Part shown: positions 1 through 7,603 of the stretch, piece by piece
How positions within the stretch are numbered: position 1 is the stretch's first letter
How the letters are laid out: each line of letters starts with the position of its first letter
NCBI GenBank assembly: GCA_014376885.1
Contig: JACMQR010000088.1
Location: forward strand, 1-11,643
Direction of reading: 5' to 3'
DNA from: Polaromonas sp.
Lineage (GTDB): Bacteria > Pseudomonadota > Gammaproteobacteria > Burkholderiales > Burkholderiaceae_C
DNA: 11,643 nucleotides
Program-made: the position numbers and the translations under genes
The notes under the pieces: generated by a model
What the model was told of the DNA's origin: nothing
The model's database searches: none
Seen by the model: only the letters and a program-made list of their open reading frames with translations

Positions 1-47
1 CCAAAGGATTATGAGTCCTCTGCTCTAACCAACTGAGCTAACGCCCC
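1..47 (-). tRNA. tRNA with CAT anticodon (Met elongator or Ile2), 3' part cut by window edge
   Basis: The reverse complement reads as the 5' two-thirds of a tRNA: acceptor strand GGGGCGT, then TA at positions 8-9, a D arm with GCTC...GAGC around a GG-containing loop, and an anticodon stem GAGGA/TCCTT enclosing loop CTCATAA. The anticodon CAT lies at window positions 13-11. The T arm and the 3' acceptor strand fall outside the window. G at position 1 argues against the initiator tRNA. Annotation software would normally call this tRNA-Met. However, T at position 7, the TTAGCTC start of the D arm and the TTGG-type variable region resemble bacterial tRNA-Ile2, whose CAT anticodon is converted by TilS to read AUA. 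The missing half is needed to decide. It lies downstream of hrcA on the same strand, 24 bp after the hrcA stop. Confidence 0.9.
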
Positions 48-59
48 TGACCAAGCTCA

Positions 60-65
60 ATTGTA
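60..65 (-). promoter_or_regulatory. Possible -10 element for the CAT tRNA
   Basis: On the minus strand the hexamer TACAAT matches the sigma-70 -10 consensus in five of six positions. It would start transcription about 6 nt before the tRNA 5' end. It sits in the 24-bp gap after hrcA, so any -35 would lie inside the hrcA 3' end. No good -35 is visible there (TAAGCC at 17-bp spacing is poor). This is a candidate only. Confidence 0.35.
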
Positions 66-71
66 TGTGCA

Positions 72-1085
72 CTATTTGCTATGGCTTAGGGCGGTGCTGA
101 CAAGTTTGGACGTGATGTCGACGATCTGAATCATCTTTTCGTAGGGCATCCGCATTGGGCCGATCACGCCCAATGTGCCCACGACCTTGCCGTCGACTTC
201 ATAAGGTGCGGTTACTACCGACAGTTCCTGGTAGGGAATCACCTGGCTTTCACCGCCGATGTAGATTCTGACGCCCTCGGCCCGGCTGGACACATCGAGA
301 AGGCGCATCAGTTGGGCTTTTTCTTCAAACAAGTCAAACAGCTTTCGGAGGTTGCCCATGTCGCTGGAAAAGTCGCTTACCGCCAACAAGTTACGCTCGC
401 CCGAGACAACCACCTCGTCACGCGACTCGATAGCTTCTGAACTGACAAGTACAGCTTCCTGCATCAACGCGGCTATCTCGCTGCGCAGCGCCTCGGCTTC
501 GTTCTTCAGGCGCTCCCTGACTTCTTCGATCGCCATGCCGGCATAGTGCGTGTTGAGGAAGTTCGAGGCCTCGATCAGTTGCGACTGCGTATAGTCGGCT
601 TCGGTAAAAATCACGCGGTTTTGCACATCCCCGTCAGGCGACACGATGATCACCAGAAATCGCTTTTCAGAAAGCCGCAAGAACTCGATGTGCCGAAAAA
701 CCGATGTGCGGCGCGGCGCCATCACCACGCCAACAAATTGCGACAGGTTTGACAGCATGTGGGCCGCGTTGCTGATGACCTTGAGCGGCTGGTCTGGCGC
801 AATCCGGGCCATCTGGCCAGCCACCGAAAAAGGGTCGCGCTGGGTGGTCAGCATGGTGTCGACAAACAGCCGGTAGCCCCGCGCCGTGGGAATGCGTCCC
901 GCCGAGGTGTGCGGGCTGACGATCAGGCCCATGTCTTCGAGATCGCTCATCACATTGCGGATCGTGGCCGGGGACAATTCCAGTCCCGAAGCCTTGGACA
1001 GCGTACGCGAACCGACCGGCTGACCGTCGGCAATGTAGCGCTCGACCAGCGCTTTGAGTAACAAACGGGCACGACCATCAAGCAT
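72..1085 (-). CDS. hrcA: Heat-inducible transcription repressor HrcA
   Basis: HrcA represses chaperone genes (typically groESL, in some bacteria dnaK) by binding the CIRCE inverted repeat, and its folding depends on GroEL. The 337-aa product has the usual family length. Residues 1-75 form the winged helix-turn-helix: GQPVGSRTL at 21-29, the SPATIRNVM recognition-helix region at 38-46, and the wing [12 protein letters not shown] from residue 61. The remainder is the GAF-like and dimerisation region, ending in the family pattern VIGPxRMPYxKMI near the C-terminus. The start is firm because the family begins almost exactly at MLDxRA. No Shine-Dalgarno precedes the ATG; instead a TAGAAT hexamer lies 6 nt upstream. 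No CIRCE element is visible upstream, so autoregulation through CIRCE is not supported here. It is divergent from nadK and is followed by a tRNA on the same strand. Confidence 0.97.
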   Translation of the reverse strand: MLDGRARLLLKALVERYIADGQPVGSRTLSKASGLELSPATIRNVMSDLEDMGLIVSPHTSAGRIPTARGYRLFVDTMLTTQRDPFSVAGQMARIAPDQPLKVISNAAHMLSNLSQFVGVVMAPRRTSVFRHIEFLRLSEKRFLVIIVSPDGDVQNRVIFTEADYTQSQLIEASNFLNTHYAGMAIEEVRERLKNEAEALRSEIAALMQEAVLVSSEAIESRDEVVVSGERNLLAVSDFSSDMGNLRKLFDLFEEKAQLMRLLDVSSRAEGVRIYIGGESQVIPYQELSVVTAPYEVDGKVVGTLGVIGPMRMPYEKMIQIVDITSKLVSTALSHSK

Positions 1086-1091
1086 GGGGTC

Positions 1092-1097
1092 ATTCTA
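1092..1097 (-). promoter_or_regulatory. Possible hrcA -10 element, implying a leaderless start
   Basis: The minus-strand hexamer TAGAAT matches the -10 consensus in five of six positions. It is followed by 6 nt and then the hrcA ATG, so transcription would start at or next to the A of the start codon. No convincing -35 is seen at 16-18 bp. The absence of a Shine-Dalgarno sequence fits a leaderless mRNA. Confidence 0.35.
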
Positions 1098-1121
1098 CGA
1101 AGCTTGGCCGGCAGGTTGTGA

Positions 1122-1127
1122 TGTAAT
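1122..1127 (+). promoter_or_regulatory. Possible extended -10 element of nadK, implying a leaderless start
   Basis: TGTAAT matches the -10 consensus in five of six positions. It is preceded by TGA at 1119-1121, giving the extended -10 arrangement TGn-hexamer, which can work without a good -35. Exactly 6 nt separate it from the nadK ATG, so the predicted start is at the ATG itself. No Shine-Dalgarno is present in the gap. Confidence 0.4.
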
Positions 1128-1133
1128 TTAACG

Positions 1134-2009
1134 ATGAAATCGCAGTTTCGCCATGTTGCGCTGATCGGAAAGTACCAAGCTCACGGATCCCGTTCAGCGC
1201 TGGAAGACATCGCCCAGTTCCTGGGCGCTCAGGGCTGCGATGTTGCGCTTGAAGAGGACACAGCCCGCAACACAGGGATGGGCCAGTACCCAACCCTTGA
1301 TGCGGCAGGAATCGGCGCCCATTGCGACCTGGCGCTGGTGGTCGGCGGCGACGGCACGATGCTGGGCATCGGACGCCTGCTGGCCCAGTTCAGCGTGCCT
1401 GTGGTGGGAATCAACCAGGGTCGACTGGGCTTTATCACCGACATCGGTTTCGAAAGCTACCAAAGCACCTTGATGCCCATGCTGCGCGGGGAGTTCGAAG
1501 AAGACCGGCGCTGGATGATGCAGGCCAAGGTGATTCGGGACAACCATTGCGTGTTCAGCGCAACCGCCATGAACGATGTGGTGGTCAACCGGGGCGCCAC
1601 CTCGGGCATGGTGGAGTTGCGGGTTGAAGTCGATGGCCGGTTTGTGGCCAATCAGCGGGCCGACGGGCTGATCATTGCCTCGCCTACGGGTTCGACGGCC
1701 TACGCGCTGTCCGCCGGCGGGCCTTTGCTACATCCTTCCATCGGCGGCTGGGTGTTGGTGCCGATCGCGCCGCATACCTTGTCAAATCGACCGATAGTGC
1801 TTTCAGACAGTGGAGAAGTTGCTATTGAACTGGTAGCAGGCCGGGATGCCAGCGCAAGCTTTGACATGCAGTCGCTGGCCAGTTTGCTGCATGGCGACCG
1901 GATCATCGTCAAGCGCTCAGAGTTTCAGATGCGTTTTCTGCACCCCAAGGGCTGGAGCTACTTTGACACCCTGCGCAAAAAACTTCACTGGAACGAAGGA
2001 GCGGCCTGA
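1134..2009 (+). CDS. nadK: NAD kinase
   Basis: ATP-dependent NAD kinase phosphorylates NAD+ at the 2' position to give NADP+ in the cytoplasm, the only de novo source of NADP. The 291-aa length is typical of proteobacterial enzymes. Diagnostic motifs are in order: GGDGT at residues 71-75, with catalytic Asp73 at the same number as in E. coli; GINQGRLGF about 25 residues later; the NDVV segment at 147-150; and the glycine-rich [15 protein letters not shown] starting at 183. The start suits the family, which places VALIG within the first dozen residues. An extended -10 sits 6 nt upstream and no ribosome binding site is seen. recN follows after 33 bp in the same direction, so the two are probably co-transcribed. 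Confidence 0.97.
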   Translation: MKSQFRHVALIGKYQAHGSRSALEDIAQFLGAQGCDVALEEDTARNTGMGQYPTLDAAGIGAHCDLALVVGGDGTMLGIGRLLAQFSVPVVGINQGRLGFITDIGFESYQSTLMPMLRGEFEEDRRWMMQAKVIRDNHCVFSATAMNDVVVNRGATSGMVELRVEVDGRFVANQRADGLIIASPTGSTAYALSAGGPLLHPSIGGWVLVPIAPHTLSNRPIVLSDSGEVAIELVAGRDASASFDMQSLASLLHGDRIIVKRSEFQMRFLHPKGWSYFDTLRKKLHWNEGAA

Positions 2010-2042
2010 GCCCTGCTTCCTCCACCCGATCTGCACCGAGTT

Positions 2043-3740
2043 ATGAGCCTAAAAAGTATCAGTTTGCGCGATTTTGTCATCGTGCGCGAAATGGACCTGG
2101 ACCTGTCCAATGGGTTTACCGTATTGACCGGGGAGACCGGCGCCGGCAAATCTATTTTGATTGGCGCCCTGCAGCTGGCGCTGGGCGCTCGGTCGGATGC
2201 CGGCACGGTTCGCGAGGGTGCTGGACGCTGTGAAATCAGCGCGGAATTTGACAGCCCGGCCCGGCTGGCGCCCTGGCTGGAACAAGCCGGCCTGGAGCCG
2301 GGTGACACCTTGCTGCTGCGGCGCACGGTGGACGCCCAGGGCAAGAGCAGGGCATGGGTCAACGGCAGCGCCGTGACGGTCACCCAGCTCAAAGAGCTGG
2401 GCAGCCAGCTTGTTGACATTCACGGCCAGCATGCCTGGCAAAGCCTTACGCGCCCCGAAGCGGTGCGCGGGCTGCTGGACGCTTATGCGGATATTTCTAC
2501 CGAAGCGCTTTTGCAATGCTGGCAAGACTGGCGCCTGTCCCAGAAAATTTTGACCCAGGCGCGCAGCGCTCAGGACAGTCTGCAGCGTGATCGCGAACGC
2601 CTGGCATGGCAAATTGGCGAGGTGAGCAAGCTCGCTCCTGGCGCGCAGGAATGGGAAGAACTCAATGCCCAGCACGGTCGCCTGTCCAACATTCAAGATT
2701 TACGCGACGCCGTGCAGTCTGCCGTCGATGCCTTGCGAGAAGCCGATGAGAACGCCACCACCCTGCTGGGCCGGGCCATCAATGGACTGCAAAAGCAGGC
2801 GCACATCGAGCCAGAATTCAGGCAACTGGCAGAGCTGCTGGACACCGCGCTCACCCAGGTTGACGATGCTGTGCATTCATTGCGGGGCTATGCCAAACAT
2901 GCCGAGCTGGACCCGCAGCGCCTGGCCGAGCTGGACGAGCGTCTGGCGCTGTGGGTCAGCCTGGCACGCCGTTACAAACGGGCACCCAGCGAGCTGCCTG
3001 AACTGCTGACAGCTTGGCAAGCAGAATTGCGAGCGCTTGATGAGGCAGCCGACCTGGTTCAGCTTGAGGCAAAGGAAACCCAGGCAAAACTGGCATATCT
3101 GAATGAAGCCGGCGAGATTTCGTGTGCGCGGCGCCAGTCTGCACCCCTGCTGGCCAAGGCGATCAGCCAGGCCATGCAGGGCCTGGGCATGCAGGGGGGC
3201 CGGTTTGAGGTGGTTCTGGCGCTGCTTGAGCAGCCCGCCCAGCACGGGCTGGAACAGGTGGAGTTTTTGGTCGCCGGGCATGCCGGCAGCACGCCCAGAC
3301 CGGTGGGCAAAGTGGCGTCGGGTGGTGAGTTGTCCCGCATTGCCCTGGCCATTGCAGTCACCACCAGCCAGCTGGGACAGGCGCAAACGCTTATCTTTGA
3401 CGAGGTGGACTCCGGAGTGGGCGGTGCGGTGGCCCAGACCGTTGGGCAGCTGATGCGTCAACTCGGTCAGGACCGGCAGGTCATGACGGTGACGCACCTG
3501 CCGCAGGTCGCCGCCTTTGCCGACGAGCATCTGGTGGTGTCCAAACGGTCCGATCAAGGCACGGCACTGAGCCGGGTTGAGCAGGTGACGGGCACGGCCA
3601 GAGTCGCCGAGATTGCCCGGATGCTTGGCGGCGAGCAGTTGACCGGCGCCACGATGGCCCATGCCGCCGAAATGCTCGCACAATCACCCGCACAGAACAA
3701 GCCGCGGCTGCCCTTGGCTGGGCTGAGGCGCCTGAAGTAG
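2043..3740 (+). CDS. recN: DNA repair protein RecN
   Basis: RecN is an SMC-like ATPase of recombinational double-strand break repair that helps hold sister DNA together. The 565-aa product has the normal family length. The N-terminal half of the ATPase carries Walker A GETGAGKS at residues 30-37 and the conserved HGQH at 127-130. A long central region (about 160-390), rich in Leu, Ala, Glu and Gln, fits a coiled-coil arm. The C-terminal half carries the ABC-type signature SGGELSR at 426-432 and Walker B LIFDEVDSGVGG, with Asp453 and Glu454. The following VTHLPQVAAFAD carries the switch histidine. All catalytic elements are intact. It follows nadK by 33 bp with no strong Shine-Dalgarno at its ATG. 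I saw no LexA-type operator immediately upstream, so SOS control is not shown. Confidence 0.97.
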   Translation: MSLKSISLRDFVIVREMDLDLSNGFTVLTGETGAGKSILIGALQLALGARSDAGTVREGAGRCEISAEFDSPARLAPWLEQAGLEPGDTLLLRRTVDAQGKSRAWVNGSAVTVTQLKELGSQLVDIHGQHAWQSLTRPEAVRGLLDAYADISTEALLQCWQDWRLSQKILTQARSAQDSLQRDRERLAWQIGEVSKLAPGAQEWEELNAQHGRLSNIQDLRDAVQSAVDALREADENATTLLGRAINGLQKQAHIEPEFRQLAELLDTALTQVDDAVHSLRGYAKHAELDPQRLAELDERLALWVSLARRYKRAPSELPELLTAWQAELRALDEAADLVQLEAKETQAKLAYLNEAGEISCARRQSAPLLAKAISQAMQGLGMQGGRFEVVLALLEQPAQHGLEQVEFLVAGHAGSTPRPVGKVASGGELSRIALAIAVTTSQLGQAQTLIFDEVDSGVGGAVAQTVGQLMRQLGQDRQVMTVTHLPQVAAFADEHLVVSKRSDQGTALSRVEQVTGTARVAEIARMLGGEQLTGATMAHAAEMLAQSPAQNKPRLPLAGLRRLK

Positions 3741-3827
3741 CCAGTGCCCTTTTTACGCGTCCTGAAAGACTTGCGCGCTTGACCAGGCAAGCATCGGCAT
3801 TCAGTCACTTTTTGGAAAAATAATGCC

Positions 3828-4685
3828 ATGGAAATGATCCTTATCACCGGCATGTCGGGCTCCGGAAAATCAGTGGCCCTGCACGCGCTCGAAGACGCCG
3901 GTTACTACTGCGTGGATAACCTACCGCCCGAGCTGCTTTCGCCGTTTGTTGCATTGAAGCGGCCGCACAACGCGCCCCGGCTCGCCATCGCCATGGATGT
4001 CAGAAGCGCCACCTCCTTGCCGCTGGTGCCGCAGCAACTCCGGGAGCTGAAGGCGCAGGGTGTCGCCGTGCAATCGCTTTTTCTCGATGCCAACACCGAC
4101 ACCCTGGTGCGGCGTTTTTCAGAAACCCGCCGCCTGCATCCGCTGTCCAGGATCAATGCGACCGACCAGCACCGGGCATTGGTCGATGCCATTGAGCTGG
4201 AGCGCAGCTTGCTGGGCGAGATGCGCGAGCAAGCGCATGTCATCGACACCAGCATGATCCGCTCGTCGCAACTGCAGGGCTTTGTGAAATCGCTGCTGCA
4301 AAACACCAGCCGTCAGCTGACGCTGGTGTTCGAGTCGTTTGCCTTCAAGCGTGGCGTGCCGCTGGATGCTGATTACGTGTTTGATGTGCGCATGCTGCCC
4401 AACCCGCACTATGAAGCCGGGCTTCGGCACCAGACCGGACTCGACCAGCCGGTTGCCGATTTTTTAAAAAGCCATTCAGAGGTGGACGACATGCTCAGGG
4501 ACATCAAAAAGTTCCTTGGGAGCTGGCTGGATGCGCTGGCTCGGGACCACCGAAGCTATGTCACTGTGGCGGTGGGCTGCACCGGCGGACAGCACCGCTC
4601 GGTCTACCTGGTCGAGGCGCTGGCGGCGGCCTTCAGCGCGGAGTGGCGAACCTTGAAGCGCCACCGCGAACTCGAAGCCGCCTGA
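3828..4685 (+). CDS. rapZ: RapZ-family nucleotide-binding RNase adapter protein
   Basis: In E. coli RapZ binds glucosamine-6-phosphate and directs RNase E to the small RNA GlmZ, controlling cell-wall precursor synthesis. Outside enterobacteria, where GlmZ is generally absent, the role is less clear. The 285-aa product matches the family length (284 in E. coli). Walker A is GMSGSGKS at residues 8-15. The C-terminal domain ends with the conserved [10 protein letters not shown], including Cys251, His256 and Arg257, the ligand-binding motif. The start at residue M1 (MEMILITG) fits the family; a second in-frame ATG lies two codons later. The 87-bp gap after recN contains a TTGACC at 3779-3784 but no good -10, so it could be read from the nadK-recN transcript. 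Its stop codon directly abuts the mutY stop on the other strand. Confidence 0.95.
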   Translation: MEMILITGMSGSGKSVALHALEDAGYYCVDNLPPELLSPFVALKRPHNAPRLAIAMDVRSATSLPLVPQQLRELKAQGVAVQSLFLDANTDTLVRRFSETRRLHPLSRINATDQHRALVDAIELERSLLGEMREQAHVIDTSMIRSSQLQGFVKSLLQNTSRQLTLVFESFAFKRGVPLDADYVFDVRMLPNPHYEAGLRHQTGLDQPVADFLKSHSEVDDMLRDIKKFLGSWLDALARDHRSYVTVAVGCTGGQHRSVYLVEALAAAFSAEWRTLKRHRELEAA

Positions 4686-5840
4686 TCAGACCGCTTTGCC
4701 GCTGTCCGCCAGGCCCGGCGAATTTGCGGCCAGCAGCTTGCGGACCGGGGCCGGCAGGCCCAGTGCCGGCCATTGGGCCGGACCAAACCAGGCCGCCGGA
4801 CGGGCTTCGCAAACCAGGGCCGCCGGCACCGGCTGGTCGGCCCCGAGGTTGAGAACCCAGGGCGTCAGCAGCAGGTCTTTGTGCGTCAACACATGAACAA
4901 AGCTGGGCAGTGCCGCAATGCGGACATCCAGCGTTTCATCCAGTCGCGACATAAGCTCTTCTTCGCCTTCAAACACGGGCAGGCAGTACAGGCCGCTCCA
5001 GATTCCGGTTTCAGCGCGCTTTTCAAGCCACACCGAGCCGTCGGGCTTTTGCGCCCACAACAGGCTCAGCGCCTGGGCAGTTCGCTTGAGCTTGCGGGTC
5101 TTGACAGGGTATTTTTCGGGATCTCCCTGCGCCCTTGCGCGGCACAGCGCCGAGACGGGGCACAGCAGGCATTGTGGCTGGCGGCTGGTGCAAACCGTGG
5201 CGCCCAGGTCCATCATGCCCTGGGTGTAGCGCGGCATGGCATGCACCAAGTCGTCACGGGGAAGCAGGTCAGTCGCCTGTTTCCAGAGCGCCTTTTCACT
5301 GGTGCTTTGGGACAGGTCGCCAGAAAATCCCAGGACCCGGGTGAGCACCCGCTTGACGTTGCCGTCCAAAATGGCGACCCGCTCACCAAAGCACAAAGAG
5401 GCAATCGCAGCGGCCGTTGACCGGCCAATGCCCGGCAGGGTCTGCAGCTGCTCGGCTGAACGGGGAAACAGCCCGCCGTGCTGTGCCATGACGTCTTTTG
5501 CACACTGGTGAAGGTTGCGCGCCCGGCTGTAGTAGCCCAGCCCGCTCCACAAGGCCATCACCTCGTCCGGTGCGGCGCAGGCCAGGTCGCTGACCTGCGC
5601 AAAGCGCTTCAAAAACCGCTCGTAATAGCCCAAAACGGTGACCACCTGGGTTTGCTGGAGCATGATTTCGGACAGCCACACCCGGTACGGATCGCGCGTG
5701 TTCTGCCACGGCAAGGTGTTGCGACCGTGGCTTTTTTGCCAGCGCACGATCTCATCGGACAACGCCGATGCCGGCGGGTGCCTTGTCTCGACCGGGCTGG
5801 CGGCCGCCGGCGCACTGCCAGGTTTGAAGTTGTCTTGCAT
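4686..5840 (-). CDS. mutY: A/G-specific adenine DNA glycosylase MutY
   Basis: MutY removes adenine mispaired with 8-oxoguanine, the last safeguard of the GO system. Numbered from the ATG at 5840 (384 aa): SEIMLQQTQV contains catalytic Glu58; the helix-hairpin-helix LPGIGRSTAAAI lies near 135-146; AILDGNVKRV contains Asp159; and the 4Fe-4S ligands are Cys217, Cys224, Cys227 and Cys233 (C-x6-C-x2-C-x5-C). The C-terminal third is the NUDIX-like 8-oxoG recognition domain with an FxHxLTHKDL segment. Compared with E. coli (350 aa) it has an N-terminal extension of about 20 residues rich in Ala and Pro. A TTG at 5843 is in frame one codon earlier, but the ATG is preferred. The A of this ATG is shared with the TGA of the upstream GTPase gene, implying translational coupling. 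Confidence 0.97.
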   Translation of the reverse strand: MQDNFKPGSAPAAASPVETRHPPASALSDEIVRWQKSHGRNTLPWQNTRDPYRVWLSEIMLQQTQVVTVLGYYERFLKRFAQVSDLACAAPDEVMALWSGLGYYSRARNLHQCAKDVMAQHGGLFPRSAEQLQTLPGIGRSTAAAIASLCFGERVAILDGNVKRVLTRVLGFSGDLSQSTSEKALWKQATDLLPRDDLVHAMPRYTQGMMDLGATVCTSRQPQCLLCPVSALCRARAQGDPEKYPVKTRKLKRTAQALSLLWAQKPDGSVWLEKRAETGIWSGLYCLPVFEGEEELMSRLDETLDVRIAALPSFVHVLTHKDLLLTPWVLNLGADQPVPAALVCEARPAAWFGPAQWPALGLPAPVRKLLAANSPGLADSGKAV

Positions 5841-7540
5841 CAAGCCGGTGCCGCCAGAGCGGTGAAAGTGTGCGCTTGGTCACCGGGCGGGATCGCCGCG
5901 ACCCGCTCGGGCGGGCGGTCAAGAAGCCGCGCGGTCAGTCCAGCGAGTTTGGCGGCGAGCGGTTTTTGCAGGCTTTCCTGGCTTTGCAGCTCGGCGATTC
6001 GCTCATCCAGTGCAGCGCCGGCCTGCTCGATGCGCTCGGCCGCCTCCAGATGCCGGGCAAACATGTGCCGCCGTTCGAGCACCTGGGTGTCGAGCTGCGC
6101 GGCGGCCGTCCGGCTGCACAGCGCCACCTCGCCCAGTGCCAGCTCGAACAGCATGCGCAGGCGGCTGCTCAGGGCGCGGACCAGGCGATCGGAAAAGTCA
6201 GCCTGTGCAAGGCGGATCACATTGCCCAGGCCGAAGTGCCGAAGGTAGTTGCGCTCGACAAGGTCCAGGTCGTGCCCATGCCGCGCCAGATCCGGAACCG
6301 GCCCAGCCTGCAGGGAAAAACCGAACTCGGCATTGGCCTGCGCGAAGGCCGAGTCCAGCATGGCCTTGATTTCAGCAGCAACGGCCTGCCCCTTGTGCAG
6401 GCGCTCGCGCAGCCGGGAAAAGGCCTTGCAGTATGTTTTCTTCACGTTCAGCTTGACGCCGGGCGGCTTGAGCGCATCGAGCAGTTCGGCCAGGTCGGCC
6501 TTGAGCGCTGACACACCCAGCGCATCGACAGCTTGGGCAAGCAAGGCATGGTGCACCGCCTGAACCGCAGATACCCGGGCGCTGCCACCGGCGAACTCTG
6601 CCTGCTCGCGCGCATTACGGATGCGCATCTGGCTGACCATGCCGCTATTTTTGACTCTCAAGCCGCGCAATTCGCGGATTTGCTCGGCCAGGCCGCGTTG
6701 CCGCAGGTCAATGATTCGGGCTGCCTCGCATCTGAGCTGGCCAATTTCGGCCATGACTGCCGCGCGCCCGGCATCCTGGTGCGGCCTGAAAACCCACTGT
6801 CCGAGCAGTTGCTCAAGCGCCGGCAGCTCGCTGGCCTGCAGCAGCGCCGTGTCCTGGGTTGTCTGGGCAACCAGCGCCTGTTGCGCGGACACGGCAACGA
6901 TTTGCGCCAGCGGCAGCTCCAGCATGGCGGCAGTGTCTTCTTTTAGCCGGTCAATCCGGGCCTGGGCCTGCGCCGGCGAGCCCCTTTGCGTCTCGGAGGC
7001 ATCGGTTTTGTTGAGCACCACCAGCCGGATTTGACTGCTCTTGCCACTCTTTCCACCCGTGCCCAGATGCGCATGCCAGATTGCCAGGTCTGGCTGGGTC
7101 ACGCCCGTGTCGGCCGACACGATAAAAATGACCACCTGGGCCGGCGCAATCAGGCGGGCGGTCAGTTCGGGCTCGGCGTCGATCGCGTCGAGCCCCGGTG
7201 TGTCCAGGATAACCAGCCCTTCCTTGAGCAGGGGACGGGCAATGTTGACCCGTTCAGTCGTGCACAGTGTGGCGCGGCCCGCTCCGGCCGGCAGCATGCT
7301 GCGCCCCGGCCCGGCAAAAAAAATCGCATTGATCAGCTCGGCTTTGCTGCGAGGGCAATGCGCCACAAACGCCAGCATGACCTTGTCGGGGCTGGCCTGT
7401 GCACCAAGCTGTTGCAGCCGTTCCTGGACCGCCGCATTGCACAGGCCCTGCTTGGCCAGCCACCGCGCCAGCAACTTCAGGCGTCCTGAAAATTCCTGCC
7501 GCCATGCGCCGTCCTGGCCGACCTGTTCGTTAAAGGCCAT
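5840..7540 (-). CDS. Dynamin-like GTPase family protein with degenerate P-loop
   Basis: The 566-aa product resembles the large dynamin-family proteins annotated in Burkholderiales, whose cellular role is unknown to me. Numbered from the ATG at 7540: the predicted P-loop segment is FVAHCPRSKAELINAIFF (58-75), where relatives have a GKS; here Gly is Ser65 and Ser is Ala67, with only Lys66 kept. Later G-motifs look intact: DTPG at 113-116 and NKTD at 177-180. The region after about 260 is helical and charge-rich, with no membrane segment or signal peptide, and the last 90 residues look like coiled coil. The start could instead be GTG at 7600, 3 nt after the mutM stop, adding 20 residues. I prefer MAFNEQ, recalled as family-like, although no Shine-Dalgarno supports either. 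It may have lost GTPase activity while its frame remains open over 566 codons. Confidence 0.85.
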   Translation of the reverse strand: MAFNEQVGQDGAWRQEFSGRLKLLARWLAKQGLCNAAVQERLQQLGAQASPDKVMLAFVAHCPRSKAELINAIFFAGPGRSMLPAGAGRATLCTTERVNIARPLLKEGLVILDTPGLDAIDAEPELTARLIAPAQVVIFIVSADTGVTQPDLAIWHAHLGTGGKSGKSSQIRLVVLNKTDASETQRGSPAQAQARIDRLKEDTAAMLELPLAQIVAVSAQQALVAQTTQDTALLQASELPALEQLLGQWVFRPHQDAGRAAVMAEIGQLRCEAARIIDLRQRGLAEQIRELRGLRVKNSGMVSQMRIRNAREQAEFAGGSARVSAVQAVHHALLAQAVDALGVSALKADLAELLDALKPPGVKLNVKKTYCKAFSRLRERLHKGQAVAAEIKAMLDSAFAQANAEFGFSLQAGPVPDLARHGHDLDLVERNYLRHFGLGNVIRLAQADFSDRLVRALSSRLRMLFELALGEVALCSRTAAAQLDTQVLERRHMFARHLEAAERIEQAGAALDERIAELQSQESLQKPLAAKLAGLTARLLDRPPERVAAIPPGDQAHTFTALAAPA

Positions 7541-7603
7541 GCGCCGCAACTTTGGACAGGTCCAGAAAATACTGCACTGGCGCTGGCAATCGGCGTTCAC
7601 GGC

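Noticed and set aside
1079..1090. CCCCAT at the hrcA start resembling a sigma-32 (heat shock) -10
   Set aside because: It overlaps the start codon, so transcripts would begin inside hrcA, whose N-terminus is fixed by the family. No CTTGAA-like -35 is present at the right distance.
1086..1133. CIRCE operator for HrcA autoregulation
   Set aside because: No TTAGCACTC-N9-GAGTGCTAA or recognisable half-site is present in the gap or nearby.
2049..2696. Minus-strand 215-aa frame inside recN, and similar long antisense frames in recN, nadK, mutY and the TPR gene
   Set aside because: Each lies opposite a gene with complete family motifs. Their translations show no domain or plausible start context.
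3779..3784. TTGACC as a rapZ -35
   Set aside because: There is no -10-like hexamer at 16-18 bp spacing, so a separate rapZ promoter cannot be supported.
3777..3792. GCTTG-N6-CAAGC hairpin between recN and rapZ as a terminator
   Set aside because: The stem is only 5 bp and the next T run is about 18 nt away, so it does not look like an intrinsic terminator.
7037..7066. GTGGKSGKSS (residues 160-169) of the dynamin-like protein as a replacement P-loop
   Set aside because: It lies just before the NKTD strand in the wrong place of the fold and does not match GxxxxGK[ST] exactly. It is probably a Gly/Ser/Lys-rich loop.
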